NCBI RefSeq assembly: GCF_041904905.1
Contig: NZ_JAYRMI010000001.1
Span: 91,280 to 155,279 of the forward strand
Origin: Zoogloea sp041904905
GTDB taxonomy: Bacteria; Pseudomonadota; Gammaproteobacteria; Burkholderiales; Rhodocyclaceae
Reading direction: 5' to 3'
DNA: 64,000 nucleotides
Positions 33,794 to 41,562 of the stretch are shown here, piece by piece. Made by a program: the position numbers and the translations under genes. Numbering within the stretch: position 1 is the first letter of the stretch; every line of letters begins with the position of its first letter. The notes beneath the pieces are model-generated. The model saw only the letters and a program-made list of their open reading frames with translations, did no database searches and was not told where the DNA came from.

Positions 33794-34464
33794 AAGGTGA
33801 TGCCCTTTGCTGCAAGGGCAGCCGCAAGGGTGTGCGTGGCCCGGGAGCAATGCGTCTTGACGCTGCCCTCGGAGCACCCCATTGCCGCTGCCGTTTCGGC
33901 GATGTCCATTTCTTCCCAGTAACGCATCAGGAAGGCTTCGCGTTGACGTGGCGGAAGCTTTTCGATTTCCTTCTCTATGACACTCAAGGTCTGGCGTTGT
34001 TCAAGCTGCGCCTGGGGCGATTCGCTCTTGTGGTCGCTATCGGCGGATTCGATCGATTCGAGGGGGTCGTGCTCGTCTTCCTCGGGGCCCGAGAACGCGG
34101 ACAGCAGGGTGGTCCACATGCTGCGGACCTTCTGTCGGCGGTAGTGGTCGCGGATGACGTTCTGGAGAATGCGCTGGAAGAGCATCGGCAGCTCTTCGAG
34201 AGGCTTGTCGCCGTATTTTTGGGCGAGCTTCATCATCGCGTCCTGAACGATGTCGAGGGCCGACTCTTCGTTGCGGACCGCAAACAGGGCTTGTTTGAAT
34301 GCCCGTTTTTCAACGCTCGCGAGAAAGTCCGATAGTTCGAGGCGGGAGGGCAGGGGAAGATCCTCTGGTGTCGGGAAAGTGCGCCGCCAGGGCGCGCAGG
34401 CCGGTCGGTGCTGCAGATGGGAAGGCTTGTCGGCAGGCGGGGCGCTGTGGCGCGCCTTGACCAA
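33790..34464 (-). CDS. ECF-like RNA polymerase sigma factor
   Basis: The protein has sigma region 2 (FKQALFAVRNEESALDIVQD, AMMKLAQKYGDKPLEEL, LFQRILQNVIRDHYRRQKV). An acidic linker (GPEEDEHDPLESIESADSD) leads to region 4 with a helix-turn-helix (IEKLPPRQREAFLMRYWEEM, DIAETAAAMGCSEGSVKTHCSRA). The start is uncertain. No ATG or GTG occurs in a sensible place. TTG at 34464 has GAGG six bases upstream and is used here. A CTG at 34353 would give 187 residues (PSRLELSDFL), closer to the usual family start. The stop overlaps the DUF3619 gene. It is divergent from ilvI. Confidence 0.85.
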   Translation of the reverse strand: MVKARHSAPPADKPSHLQHRPACAPWRRTFPTPEDLPLPSRLELSDFLASVEKRAFKQALFAVRNEESALDIVQDAMMKLAQKYGDKPLEELPMLFQRILQNVIRDHYRRQKVRSMWTTLLSAFSGPEEDEHDPLESIESADSDHKSESPQAQLEQRQTLSVIEKEIEKLPPRQREAFLMRYWEEMDIAETAAAMGCSEGSVKTHCSRATHTLAAALAAKGITL

Positions 34465-34524
34465 TCGTTGCCTCGGCGGTATGGTTCGACGTTTTACATT
34501 GCCGAGACAGCTTCGGGTGCATAG

Positions 34525-36234
34525 ATGGTATTGACCGGTGCGGAAATTGTAATCAGGTGTCTCCAGGAAGAAAAGGTTGATTATCTTTTCGGTTATCCCG
34601 GTGGGGCCGTTCTCTACATCTACGACGAGCTGTTCAAGCAGGACAAGGTTCGGCATGTGCTCGTGCGTCACGAGCAGGCCGCGATCCATGCTGCCGATGG
34701 CTACGCCCGCTCCACCGAAAAGGTGGGCGTTGCGCTAGTGACCTCCGGTCCCGGCGCCACCAACGCGGTCACCGGTATCGCCACCGCCTACTGCGACTCC
34801 ATCCCGCTGGTGGTGATTTCCGGTCAGGTTCCCGTGGGCGCCATCGGCCAGGATGCCTTCCAGGAAGTGGATACGGTCGGGATCACCCGGCCGTGCGTCA
34901 AGCACAACTTCCTGGTGCGCGATGTGCGCGAGATCGCCGACACCATCAAGAAGGCGTTCTACCTCGCCAAGACCGGTCGCCCCGGCCCGGTGCTGGTCGA
35001 TATCCCCAAGGACATCACCGCCCAGAAGTGCGAATTCGAATACCCGCAGACGGTCTCGATGCGCTCCTACAACCCCGTCGTCAAGGGGCACCAGGGGCAG
35101 ATCAAGAAGGCGCTGCAACTGCTCCTCGAAGCCAAGCGCCCGATGGTCTATGCCGGCGGCGGCGTGGTGCTCGGTAACGCGGCGGACAAGCTCACCGCGC
35201 TGGTGCGCAAGCTCGGCCTTCCGTGCACCAACACCCTGATGGGCCTCGGTGGCTATCCTGCCACCGACCGTCAGTATGTGGGCATGCTCGGGATGCACGG
35301 CAACTACGAAGCCAACATGGGCATGCACTACTGCGACGTGCTGCTTGCCGTAGGTGCCCGCTTCGACGACCGCGTGATCGGCAGCCCGGCGCACTTCGCG
35401 TCCGAGCCGCGCAAGATCATCCACATCGACATCGACCCGTCGTCCATCTCCAAGCGCGTGAAGGTGGATGTGCCCATCGTGGGCGATGTGGGCGAAGTGC
35501 TGGGCGAGATGCTCGCCATGCTCGACGCCGGTGCCGAGACCAACGACCAGGAATCCCTGGGCGTGTGGTGGAAGCAGATCGAGGAATGGCGTCGTCGCGA
35601 CTGCCTGAAGTTCAACCAGGGCGAAGATCTCATCAAGCCCCAGTTCGTGATCCAGAAACTGTGGGAAGTCACCGGCGGCGACGCCTTCGTGACGTCCGAC
35701 GTGGGCCAGCACCAGATGTGGGCGGCCCAGTACTACAAATTCGACAAGCCGCGGCGCTGGATCAACTCCGGCGGCCTGGGCACGATGGGCTTCGGCCTGC
35801 CCGCAGCGATGGGCGTGCAGCTTGCCCACCCCGGTTCGCCCGTGGCCTGCGTGACCGGCGAGGCGTCGATCCAGATGAACATCCAGGAACTCTCCACCTG
35901 CAAGCAGTTCCGGCTGCCGATCAAGGTGGTGATGCTCAACAATCGTTATCTGGGTATGGTCCGCCAGTGGCAGGAGATCTTCCACGGCAACCGCTACTCC
36001 GAGTCCTACATGAACGCGCTGCCGGATTTTGCCCGGCTGGCCGAGGCCTATGGCCACGTGGGCATCCGGGTGGACAAGCCGGGTGATGTGGAAGGCGCGC
36101 TGCGCGAGGCGTTCCAGCGCAAGAGCGATCTGGTTTTCCTCGACATCCAGGTGGATCAGACCGAGAACGTGTATCCGATGGTCCAGGGTGGCAAGGGCCT
36201 GACCGACATGATCCTGTCGGCCGAGGATCTCTGA
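34525..36234 (+). CDS. ilvI: Acetolactate synthase large subunit
   Basis: The 569-residue thiamine-diphosphate enzyme makes acetolactate or acetohydroxybutyrate, the first common step to valine, leucine and isoleucine. Seen are the N-terminal DYLFGYPGGAVLYIYDEL, the catalytic Glu in VRHEQAAIHAADGYAR, and the FAD/central domain GARFDDRVIG. The thiamine site starts with GEASIQMNIQEL and continues to VMLNNRYLGMVRQWQ. The thiamine motif has Glu where many relatives have Asp, which I believe is common in betaproteobacteria. The ilvI/ilvB symbol is interchangeable here. The small subunit ilvH follows. Confidence 0.95.
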   Translation: MVLTGAEIVIRCLQEEKVDYLFGYPGGAVLYIYDELFKQDKVRHVLVRHEQAAIHAADGYARSTEKVGVALVTSGPGATNAVTGIATAYCDSIPLVVISGQVPVGAIGQDAFQEVDTVGITRPCVKHNFLVRDVREIADTIKKAFYLAKTGRPGPVLVDIPKDITAQKCEFEYPQTVSMRSYNPVVKGHQGQIKKALQLLLEAKRPMVYAGGGVVLGNAADKLTALVRKLGLPCTNTLMGLGGYPATDRQYVGMLGMHGNYEANMGMHYCDVLLAVGARFDDRVIGSPAHFASEPRKIIHIDIDPSSISKRVKVDVPIVGDVGEVLGEMLAMLDAGAETNDQESLGVWWKQIEEWRRRDCLKFNQGEDLIKPQFVIQKLWEVTGGDAFVTSDVGQHQMWAAQYYKFDKPRRWINSGGLGTMGFGLPAAMGVQLAHPGSPVACVTGEASIQMNIQELSTCKQFRLPIKVVMLNNRYLGMVRQWQEIFHGNRYSESYMNALPDFARLAEAYGHVGIRVDKPGDVEGALREAFQRKSDLVFLDIQVDQTENVYPMVQGGKGLTDMILSAEDL

Positions 36235-36343
36235 TAACGGCAGGGTGGCCGCGGTGACGATTCCCCGTCGGCTGCCCGATTCATCGACTCCGCTCTACGC
36301 CCACTGGCTGCGCGGGCTGATGCAACTCCCAGAAATCAACACT

Positions 36344-36835
36344 ATGCGACACGTCATCTCCCTTGTCATCGAGAATGAATCCGGTGCGCTCTCGCGCGTC
36401 TCCGGGCTGTTTTCCGCGCGGGGTTACAATATCGAGTCCCTCACGGTGGCCCCCACCGAGGACGCTTCCCTCTCCCGCATGACGATCGTCACCTCCGGTT
36501 CGGACGACATCGTCGAGCAGATCACCAAGCAGCTCAACAAGCTGGTGGAAATCGTCAAGGTGGTTGACCTATCCGAGTCGGCCCACATCGAACGCGAGCT
36601 GATGCTCATCAAGGTGCGGGCCACCGGCAAGGATCGGGAGGAGATGAAGCGCCTGGCGGACATCTTCCGCGGGCGCATCATCGACGTGACGGACGCCAGC
36701 TACGTCATCGAGCTCACCGGCACCCAGGCCAAGCTCGACTCGTTCGTCGGTGCGATCGAGCCGGCGCTGATCCTCGAAACCGTGCGGTCGGGCATCTGCG
36801 GCGTCGGTCGTGGCGAGCGGGTACTGAAGGTTTAA
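36344..36835 (+). CDS. ilvH: Acetolactate synthase small (regulatory) subunit
   Basis: The 163-residue regulatory subunit contains an N-terminal ACT domain (RHVISLVIENESGALSRVSG, then LFSARGYNIESLTVAPTED) that binds valine for feedback inhibition. The C-terminal domain has ELMLIKVRATGKDREEMKRL and the end ILETVRSGICGVGRGERVL. The ATG at 36344 gives the standard MRHVISLVIEN start. The frame is open about 100 bases farther upstream but shows no family sequence there. The 109 bases between ilvI and ilvH hold no other gene. Confidence 0.95.
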   Translation: MRHVISLVIENESGALSRVSGLFSARGYNIESLTVAPTEDASLSRMTIVTSGSDDIVEQITKQLNKLVEIVKVVDLSESAHIERELMLIKVRATGKDREEMKRLADIFRGRIIDVTDASYVIELTGTQAKLDSFVGAIEPALILETVRSGICGVGRGERVLKV

Positions 36836-36909
36836 TGTTCGGGGTGTCGCGAACCGTCGCGATTCGCGTCGCCCCTTGATTTGCTCATCTTCTGTCAGAA
36901 AGGCAAGAA

Positions 36910-37926
36910 ATGAAGGTTTTTTACGATAAGGACGCCGACCTCTCCCTCATCAAGGGCAAGCAGGTCACGATCGTTGGCTACGGTTCCCAGGGCCACGCCC
37001 ACGCCCAGAACCTGAAGGAATCCGGCGTCAATGTGACCGTCGGTCTGCGCAAGGATGGCGCTTCCTGGAACAAGGCTGTGGCTGCCGGTCACAACGTCCA
37101 GGAAGTGGCCGAGGCCGTCAAGGCCGCCGACGTCGTCATGATCCTGCTGCCGGATGAATCCCAGCCGGACGTCTACAAGAACGACATCGCCCCGAACATC
37201 AAGCAGGGCGCCACCCTGGCGTTCGCCCACGGCTTCAACGTTCACTACAACCAGATCGTGCCGCGCGCCGACCTGGACGTGATCATGGTTGCCCCGAAGG
37301 GCCCGGGTCACACCGTTCGCTCCGAATACCTCAAGGGCGGCGGCGTGCCGACCCTGATCGCCGTCTACCAGGACAAGTCCGGCAAGGCCCGTGACATCGC
37401 CCTGTCCTACGCGGCTGCCAATGGCGGCACCAAGGGCGGCGTGATCGAGACCAACTTCCGCGAAGAAACCGAGACCGACCTCTTCGGCGAACAGGCCGTG
37501 CTGTGCGGCGGTGCCGTCGAGCTGGTCAAGATGGGTTTCGAGACCCTGACCGAAGCCGGCTACGCCCCCGAGATGGCCTACTTCGAGTGCCTGCACGAGC
37601 TGAAGCTGATCGTCGACCTGATGTACGAAGGCGGCATCGCCAACATGAACTACTCCATCTCCAACAACGCGGAGTACGGCGAGTACGTGACCGGCACCGA
37701 AGTCATCAACGAGAAGTCCCGCGAAGCCATGCGCAACGCCCTGAAGCGCATCCAGACCGGCGAATACGCCAAGATGTTCATCCTGGAAGGCAAGACCAAC
37801 TACCCGTCCATGACCGCCCGTCGTCGCCTGAACGCTGCCCACCCGATCGAAGTGGTCGGCGGCCAGCTGCGCGACATGATGCCGTGGATCAAGGCCAACA
37901 AGCTGGTTGACCAGTCCAAGAACTGA
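36910..37926 (+). CDS. ilvC: Ketol-acid reductoisomerase (class I)
   Basis: The 338-residue enzyme converts acetolactate to dihydroxyisovalerate with NADPH and Mg2+. The Rossmann loop is TIVGYGSQGHAHAQNLKESG. The acidic metal ligands lie in ETDLFGEQAVLCGG and FECLHELKLIVDLMYEGG. The length identifies the short class I form. AGAAAGGCAAGAA precedes the ATG. Codon choice here is more uniform than in neighbours, which fits a highly expressed gene. A GC-rich hairpin follows the stop. Confidence 0.96.
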   Translation: MKVFYDKDADLSLIKGKQVTIVGYGSQGHAHAQNLKESGVNVTVGLRKDGASWNKAVAAGHNVQEVAEAVKAADVVMILLPDESQPDVYKNDIAPNIKQGATLAFAHGFNVHYNQIVPRADLDVIMVAPKGPGHTVRSEYLKGGGVPTLIAVYQDKSGKARDIALSYAAANGGTKGGVIETNFREETETDLFGEQAVLCGGAVELVKMGFETLTEAGYAPEMAYFECLHELKLIVDLMYEGGIANMNYSISNNAEYGEYVTGTEVINEKSREAMRNALKRIQTGEYAKMFILEGKTNYPSMTARRRLNAAHPIEVVGGQLRDMMPWIKANKLVDQSKN

Positions 37927-37942
37927 TCTGGCCTGACTTGAT

Positions 37943-37977
37943 CGACGCGCGGGGGACGAAAGTCCCCCGCGTCGTTT
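37943..37977 (+). terminator. Hairpin terminator after ilvC
   Basis: A GC-rich inverted repeat, CGACGCG-GGGGGAC pairing with GTCCCCCGCGTCG around a GAAA loop with a two-base bulge on the left arm, is followed by a short T run. It starts 17 bases after the ilvC stop. The short T run makes complete termination less certain. Confidence 0.7.
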
Positions 37978-38078
37978 CCGGAGTCCCGCTGCGCCGGCCA
38001 CCCTTTTGGGCGCCATTTCAGGCCCGGTGGATTCTCCTGCGTTACAATTCCGTCCGATTCCATTCATCGCCCGAATCC

Positions 38079-38870
38079 ATGGCCGATCTGCAATCCCGAA
38101 AGCCCTTGCTCAATCCCGAGCGCCGCCGCCGGGGCATCTACATCCTTCCCAACCTGTTCACCACCGCTGCGCTGTTCGCCGGCTTCTACGCCATCGTCCA
38201 GGCCATGAACGGGCTCTTCGAGCAGGCCGCCGTGGCGATCTTCATCGCCATGGTCCTCGACGGCCTCGATGGCCGTGTGGCGCGCCTCACCCGCACCCAG
38301 AGCGCCTTTGGCGCCGAGTACGACTCGCTCTCCGACATGGTGTCCTTCGGCGCGGCGCCGGCCTTGATCGTCTACGAGTGGGCGCTCAAGGGCATGGGCA
38401 AGCTGGGCTGGATGGCGGCCTTCATCTACTGCGTGGGTGCGGCGCTGCGTCTGGCGCGCTTCAACACCAACATCGACGTGGTGGACAAGCGTTATTTCCA
38501 GGGCTTGCCCAGCCCCGCGGCCGCGGCGCTGGTGGCCGGGCTGGTGTGGGTGATGATCGACAACGGCGTTGCCGGGCCGGACATCCGCTGGTACGCCTGC
38601 GCGCTGACGATCTTTGCCGGTATCTCGATGGTGAGCAACGTGCTCTTCTACAGTGGCAAGGAGATCAACCTGCGCAAGAGCGTGCCGTTCATCGTCATCA
38701 TCGCCTTCGTGATCGGTCTGCTGCTGGTGTCCAGCTATCCGCCGGGCGTGCTGTTCGGGCTCTTCCTGTGCTACGCCGCGTCGGGCTACGTGCTGGGCGC
38801 CTGGAACCTCCTGAAGGGCCGCAAGCGCAGCGCCGTGGCAGACGACAAGGGTGGCGATCCCACGGCCTGA
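38079..38870 (+). CDS. pssA: CDP-diacylglycerol--serine O-phosphatidyltransferase
   Basis: The 263-residue inner-membrane enzyme joins serine to CDP-diacylglycerol, giving phosphatidylserine, the precursor of phosphatidylethanolamine. The CDP-alcohol phosphotransferase motif DG-x2-AR-x8-G-x3-D-x3-D is complete, running from DGLDGRVARL to AFGAEYDSLSD. About six to eight hydrophobic segments are visible (LFTTAALFAGFYAIVQAM, VPFIVIIAFVIGLLLV). It is the membrane-bound PssA type, not the soluble enterobacterial one. Its place between ilvC and leuA is typical of betaproteobacteria. Confidence 0.95.
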   Translation: MADLQSRKPLLNPERRRRGIYILPNLFTTAALFAGFYAIVQAMNGLFEQAAVAIFIAMVLDGLDGRVARLTRTQSAFGAEYDSLSDMVSFGAAPALIVYEWALKGMGKLGWMAAFIYCVGAALRLARFNTNIDVVDKRYFQGLPSPAAAALVAGLVWVMIDNGVAGPDIRWYACALTIFAGISMVSNVLFYSGKEINLRKSVPFIVIIAFVIGLLLVSSYPPGVLFGLFLCYAASGYVLGAWNLLKGRKRSAVADDKGGDPTA

Positions 38871-38878
38871 TCCACCGG

Positions 38879-38917
38879 AGCCCGCCGACGGCGTTCCACC
38901 TTCCGGGCGGGCTTTTT
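38879..38917 (+). terminator. Probable terminator after pssA
   Basis: AGCCCGCC (38879-38886) pairs with GGCGGGCT (38906-38913) around a 19-base loop that can partly pair internally. TTTTT follows. It lies 8 bases after the pssA stop. Confidence 0.7.
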
Positions 38918-39013
38918 CATTCTCATCCGCATTCTCATTCCAATTCCCGCCCGGCCCGTTGAACGGCCGGGCCATTGCCCAATCAAATTACAGAGACTCG
39001 GCAGGAGCCCATC

Positions 39014-40546
39014 ATGAACGACCAGTTGATCATTTTCGATACGACCCTCCGCGACGGCGAGCAGAGCCCTGGCGCGTCGATGACTCGGGATGAAAAGCTG
39101 CGGATCGCCCGCCAGCTCGAGCGCATGAAGGTGGACGTGATCGAAGCCGGCTTTGCCGCCGCCTCCAACGGCGACTTCGAAGCCGTGCGCGCGGTGGCCG
39201 AGGCGATCAAGGATTCCCGCATCTGTTCCCTGGCTCGGGCCAACGAGAACGATATCCGGCGTGCCGGCGAGGCCATCCGCCCGGCCGCCCAGAGCCGCAT
39301 CCACACCTTCATCGCCACCAGCCCGATCCACATGGAGAAGAAGCTGCGCATGACGCCCGATCAGGTGGTCGAGGCGGCGGTCAAGGCCATCGGCTGGGCG
39401 CGCGAGTACACCGACGACGTGGAGTTCTCCGCAGAGGATGCCGGCCGCTCCGAGATCGACTTCCTGTGCCGCATCTTCGAGGAGGTCATCAAGGCTGGCG
39501 CCAAAACGATCAACGTGCCCGACACCGTCGGCTACAACATCCCCGAGCAGTTTGCCGCCACCATCCGCACCCTCATCGAGCGCGTGCCCAACTCCGACAA
39601 GGTGGTGTGGTCGGTGCACTGCCATAACGACCTGGGTCTTGCGGTGGCCAACTCGCTGGCTGCGGTGCGCGCCGGCGCCCGTCAGGTGGAATGCACCATC
39701 AACGGCCTTGGCGAGCGTGCCGGCAATGCGTCCCTCGAAGAAGTGGTGATGGCCGTGCGCACCCGTCGCGACATCTACCAGTGCGACACCCGCATCGACA
39801 CTACCCACATCGTGCCGGCCTCCAAGCTGGTTTCCGGCATCACCGGCTTCCCGGTGCAGCCGAACAAGGCCATCGTCGGCGCCAACGCCTTTGCCCACGA
39901 ATCCGGCATCCATCAGGATGGCGTGCTCAAGCACCGCGAGACCTACGAGATCATGCGTGCCGAAGACGTGGGCTGGACGGCCAACAAGCTGGTGATGGGC
40001 AAGCACTCCGGCCGTAACGCCTTCCGCTCCCGCCTGCAGGAACTGGGCGTGGTGATCGAATCCGAAGAGCAGCTCAACCACGCCTTCGCGCGCTTCAAGG
40101 CGCTGGCCGACAAGAAGCACGAGATCTTCGACGAAGACCTGCAGGCGCTGATGAGCGACGAGAGCTCCGAGCCGAAGGAGCACTTCCGTCTGCTGTCGGC
40201 GGCCTTCCATTCCGAAACCGGCGAAGAGCCCAATGCGCGGGTGACCCTGTCGGTGGGCGGCAAGGAAGAGAAGGTCGAGTCCACCGGCTCCGGCCCGGTG
40301 GATGCTGCCTTCAAGGCCATCGAGGGTATCGCGAAGAGCGGCGCGCAGCTGCTGCTGTATTCGGTGAATGCAATCACCACCGGCACCGACGCCCAGGGCG
40401 AGGTTACCGTGCGTCTGTCGAAGGACGGCCGGGTGGTGAATGGCCAGGGCGCCGACACCGACATCGTCGTCGCGTCGGCCAAGGCCTACCTCAACGCGCT
40501 CAACAAGCTGCAGAGCAACATCGAGCGGGTGAACCCGCAGGTCTGA
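39014..40546 (+). CDS. leuA: 2-isopropylmalate synthase
   Basis: The 510-residue enzyme condenses 2-ketoisovalerate with acetyl-CoA in the first leucine-specific step. The catalytic barrel begins IIFDTTLRDGEQSPGASMT. It shows VHCHNDLGLAVANSL, the metal-site pair of histidines, and ECTINGLGERAGNASLEE. The C-terminal regulatory domain that binds leucine follows (ALMSDESSEPKEHFRLLSA onward). The length is that of the standard bacterial LeuA. GCAGGAGCC precedes the ATG at 39014. I looked for a leucine-rich leader peptide upstream and saw none. Confidence 0.96.
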   Translation: MNDQLIIFDTTLRDGEQSPGASMTRDEKLRIARQLERMKVDVIEAGFAAASNGDFEAVRAVAEAIKDSRICSLARANENDIRRAGEAIRPAAQSRIHTFIATSPIHMEKKLRMTPDQVVEAAVKAIGWAREYTDDVEFSAEDAGRSEIDFLCRIFEEVIKAGAKTINVPDTVGYNIPEQFAATIRTLIERVPNSDKVVWSVHCHNDLGLAVANSLAAVRAGARQVECTINGLGERAGNASLEEVVMAVRTRRDIYQCDTRIDTTHIVPASKLVSGITGFPVQPNKAIVGANAFAHESGIHQDGVLKHRETYEIMRAEDVGWTANKLVMGKHSGRNAFRSRLQELGVVIESEEQLNHAFARFKALADKKHEIFDEDLQALMSDESSEPKEHFRLLSAAFHSETGEEPNARVTLSVGGKEEKVESTGSGPVDAAFKAIEGIAKSGAQLLLYSVNAITTGTDAQGEVTVRLSKDGRVVNGQGADTDIVVASAKAYLNALNKLQSNIERVNPQV

Positions 40547-40564
40547 CCCGCGGATTCATGGGCC

Positions 40565-40933
40565 TCAGGCGTCGGGCTTCGGCGCCTGGGCCAGCCGCGA
40601 GGGCGCGGTGGCGCGGGCGTACAGCATCGCCGCCATGAAGAAGACGACGCTCAGTACGGCCTCGGTCAGCGCCAGCATGTTGCCCGGCGGCGCGTCGTTG
40701 GTGCGGATCACGCCTTCGGTCAGGTAGAGCAGGATCAGCATCGTGCTCCACTGGTAGGTGTAGCGCTTGCCGCGCAGGATGCCGAAGAGCGGCACCATCA
40801 GCGGCAGCACCTTGAGGGTCATCCACGAGCCGCCGGGGCGGAGGGGGGCGAGGATTGCCTCCCACGCGAGGCACAGGGCGATCAGCGCCAGCAGCGAGAC
40901 GATGGCGATCAGCGAGAGAGTCTTCGGTTTCAT
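40565..40933 (-). CDS. DUF2069-family small membrane protein
   Basis: The 122-residue protein has four hydrophobic stretches (TLSLIAIVSLLALIALCLAW, LKVLPLMVPLFGILRG, YQWSTMLILLYLTEGVIR, LTEAVLSVVFFMAAMLYAR). The conserved LPLMVPLFGILRGKRYTYQW segment is typical of DUF2069. Its ATG overlaps the stop of the WrbA-like gene by four bases, so the two are co-translated. The function is unknown. The same pairing is common in beta- and gammaproteobacteria. Confidence 0.88.
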   Translation of the reverse strand: MKPKTLSLIAIVSLLALIALCLAWEAILAPLRPGGSWMTLKVLPLMVPLFGILRGKRYTYQWSTMLILLYLTEGVIRTNDAPPGNMLALTEAVLSVVFFMAAMLYARATAPSRLAQAPKPDA

Positions 40934-41526
40934 TTGGCGGCGAGCTTCAGGGCGGTTTCGGCCAGGCGTCTGCCCAGGGCAAAGGCGAGGCGCTTTTCTT
41001 CTTCGGTGAGGCGGGTGTTTTCGTCCTTCCCCGCCACGTGGGTGGCGCCGTAGGGCGAGCCGCCGCTGGCGGTGGCGGTCAGATCCGGCTCCGAGAACGG
41101 CAGGCCGACGAGCAGCATGCCGTGGTGCAGCAGCGGCGTCATCATCGACAGCAGGGTGCTCTCCTGGCCGCCGTGCTGGCTGGCCGACGAGGTGAACACG
41201 CAGGCCGGCTTGCCGGCGAGGGCGCCGGACAGCCAGGGGCCGGCCGTGCCGTCCAGAAAATATTTCATCGGTGCCGCCATGTTGCCAAAGCGGGTGGGGC
41301 TGCCCAGGGCGAGGCCGATGCACTCCTCCAGATCCGCCATTTCGGCGTAGGGCGCGCCATGCCCGGGGATGTCGGGTTCGGTGGCTTCGCACACGGTGGA
41401 CACCCGCGGCACGGTCCGCAGTCGCGCGGCGGCGCCGGGGACAGAATCGATGCCCCGGCCGATCACCTCGGCGAGGGTGCGGACGGAGCCGCGATGGCTG
41501 TAGTAGAGAACGAGGATTTCCTGCAT
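40930..41526 (-). CDS. WrbA-like flavodoxin-fold NAD(P)H:quinone oxidoreductase
   Basis: The 198-residue protein has a flavodoxin fold with the FMN phosphate loop YYSHRGSVRTLAEVIGRG. It also has LALGSPTRFGNMAAPMKYFLD, SSASQHGGQESTLLSMMTPL and SGGSPYGATHVAG, all characteristic of WrbA proteins. WrbA enzymes reduce quinones with two electrons and limit oxidative stress. It is translationally coupled to the DUF2069 gene and divergent from the yihY-like gene. Confidence 0.9.
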   Translation of the reverse strand: MQEILVLYYSHRGSVRTLAEVIGRGIDSVPGAAARLRTVPRVSTVCEATEPDIPGHGAPYAEMADLEECIGLALGSPTRFGNMAAPMKYFLDGTAGPWLSGALAGKPACVFTSSASQHGGQESTLLSMMTPLLHHGMLLVGLPFSEPDLTATASGGSPYGATHVAGKDENTRLTEEEKRLAFALGRRLAETALKLAAK

Positions 41527-41562
41527 GGTGGGGCCTGTAGAACGGAAGGGCATTATACGTAA

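Noticed and set aside
35870..35890. GEAS in place of GDGS/GDAS in the acetolactate synthase thiamine site, considered as a defect.
   Set aside because: The rest of the active site is intact, and I recall Glu at this position in other betaproteobacterial enzymes, so it is probably functional.
38871..39013. A possible leucine attenuator before leuA.
   Set aside because: No short leucine-rich leader peptide is seen, and the single hairpin directly after pssA is better explained as the pssA terminator.
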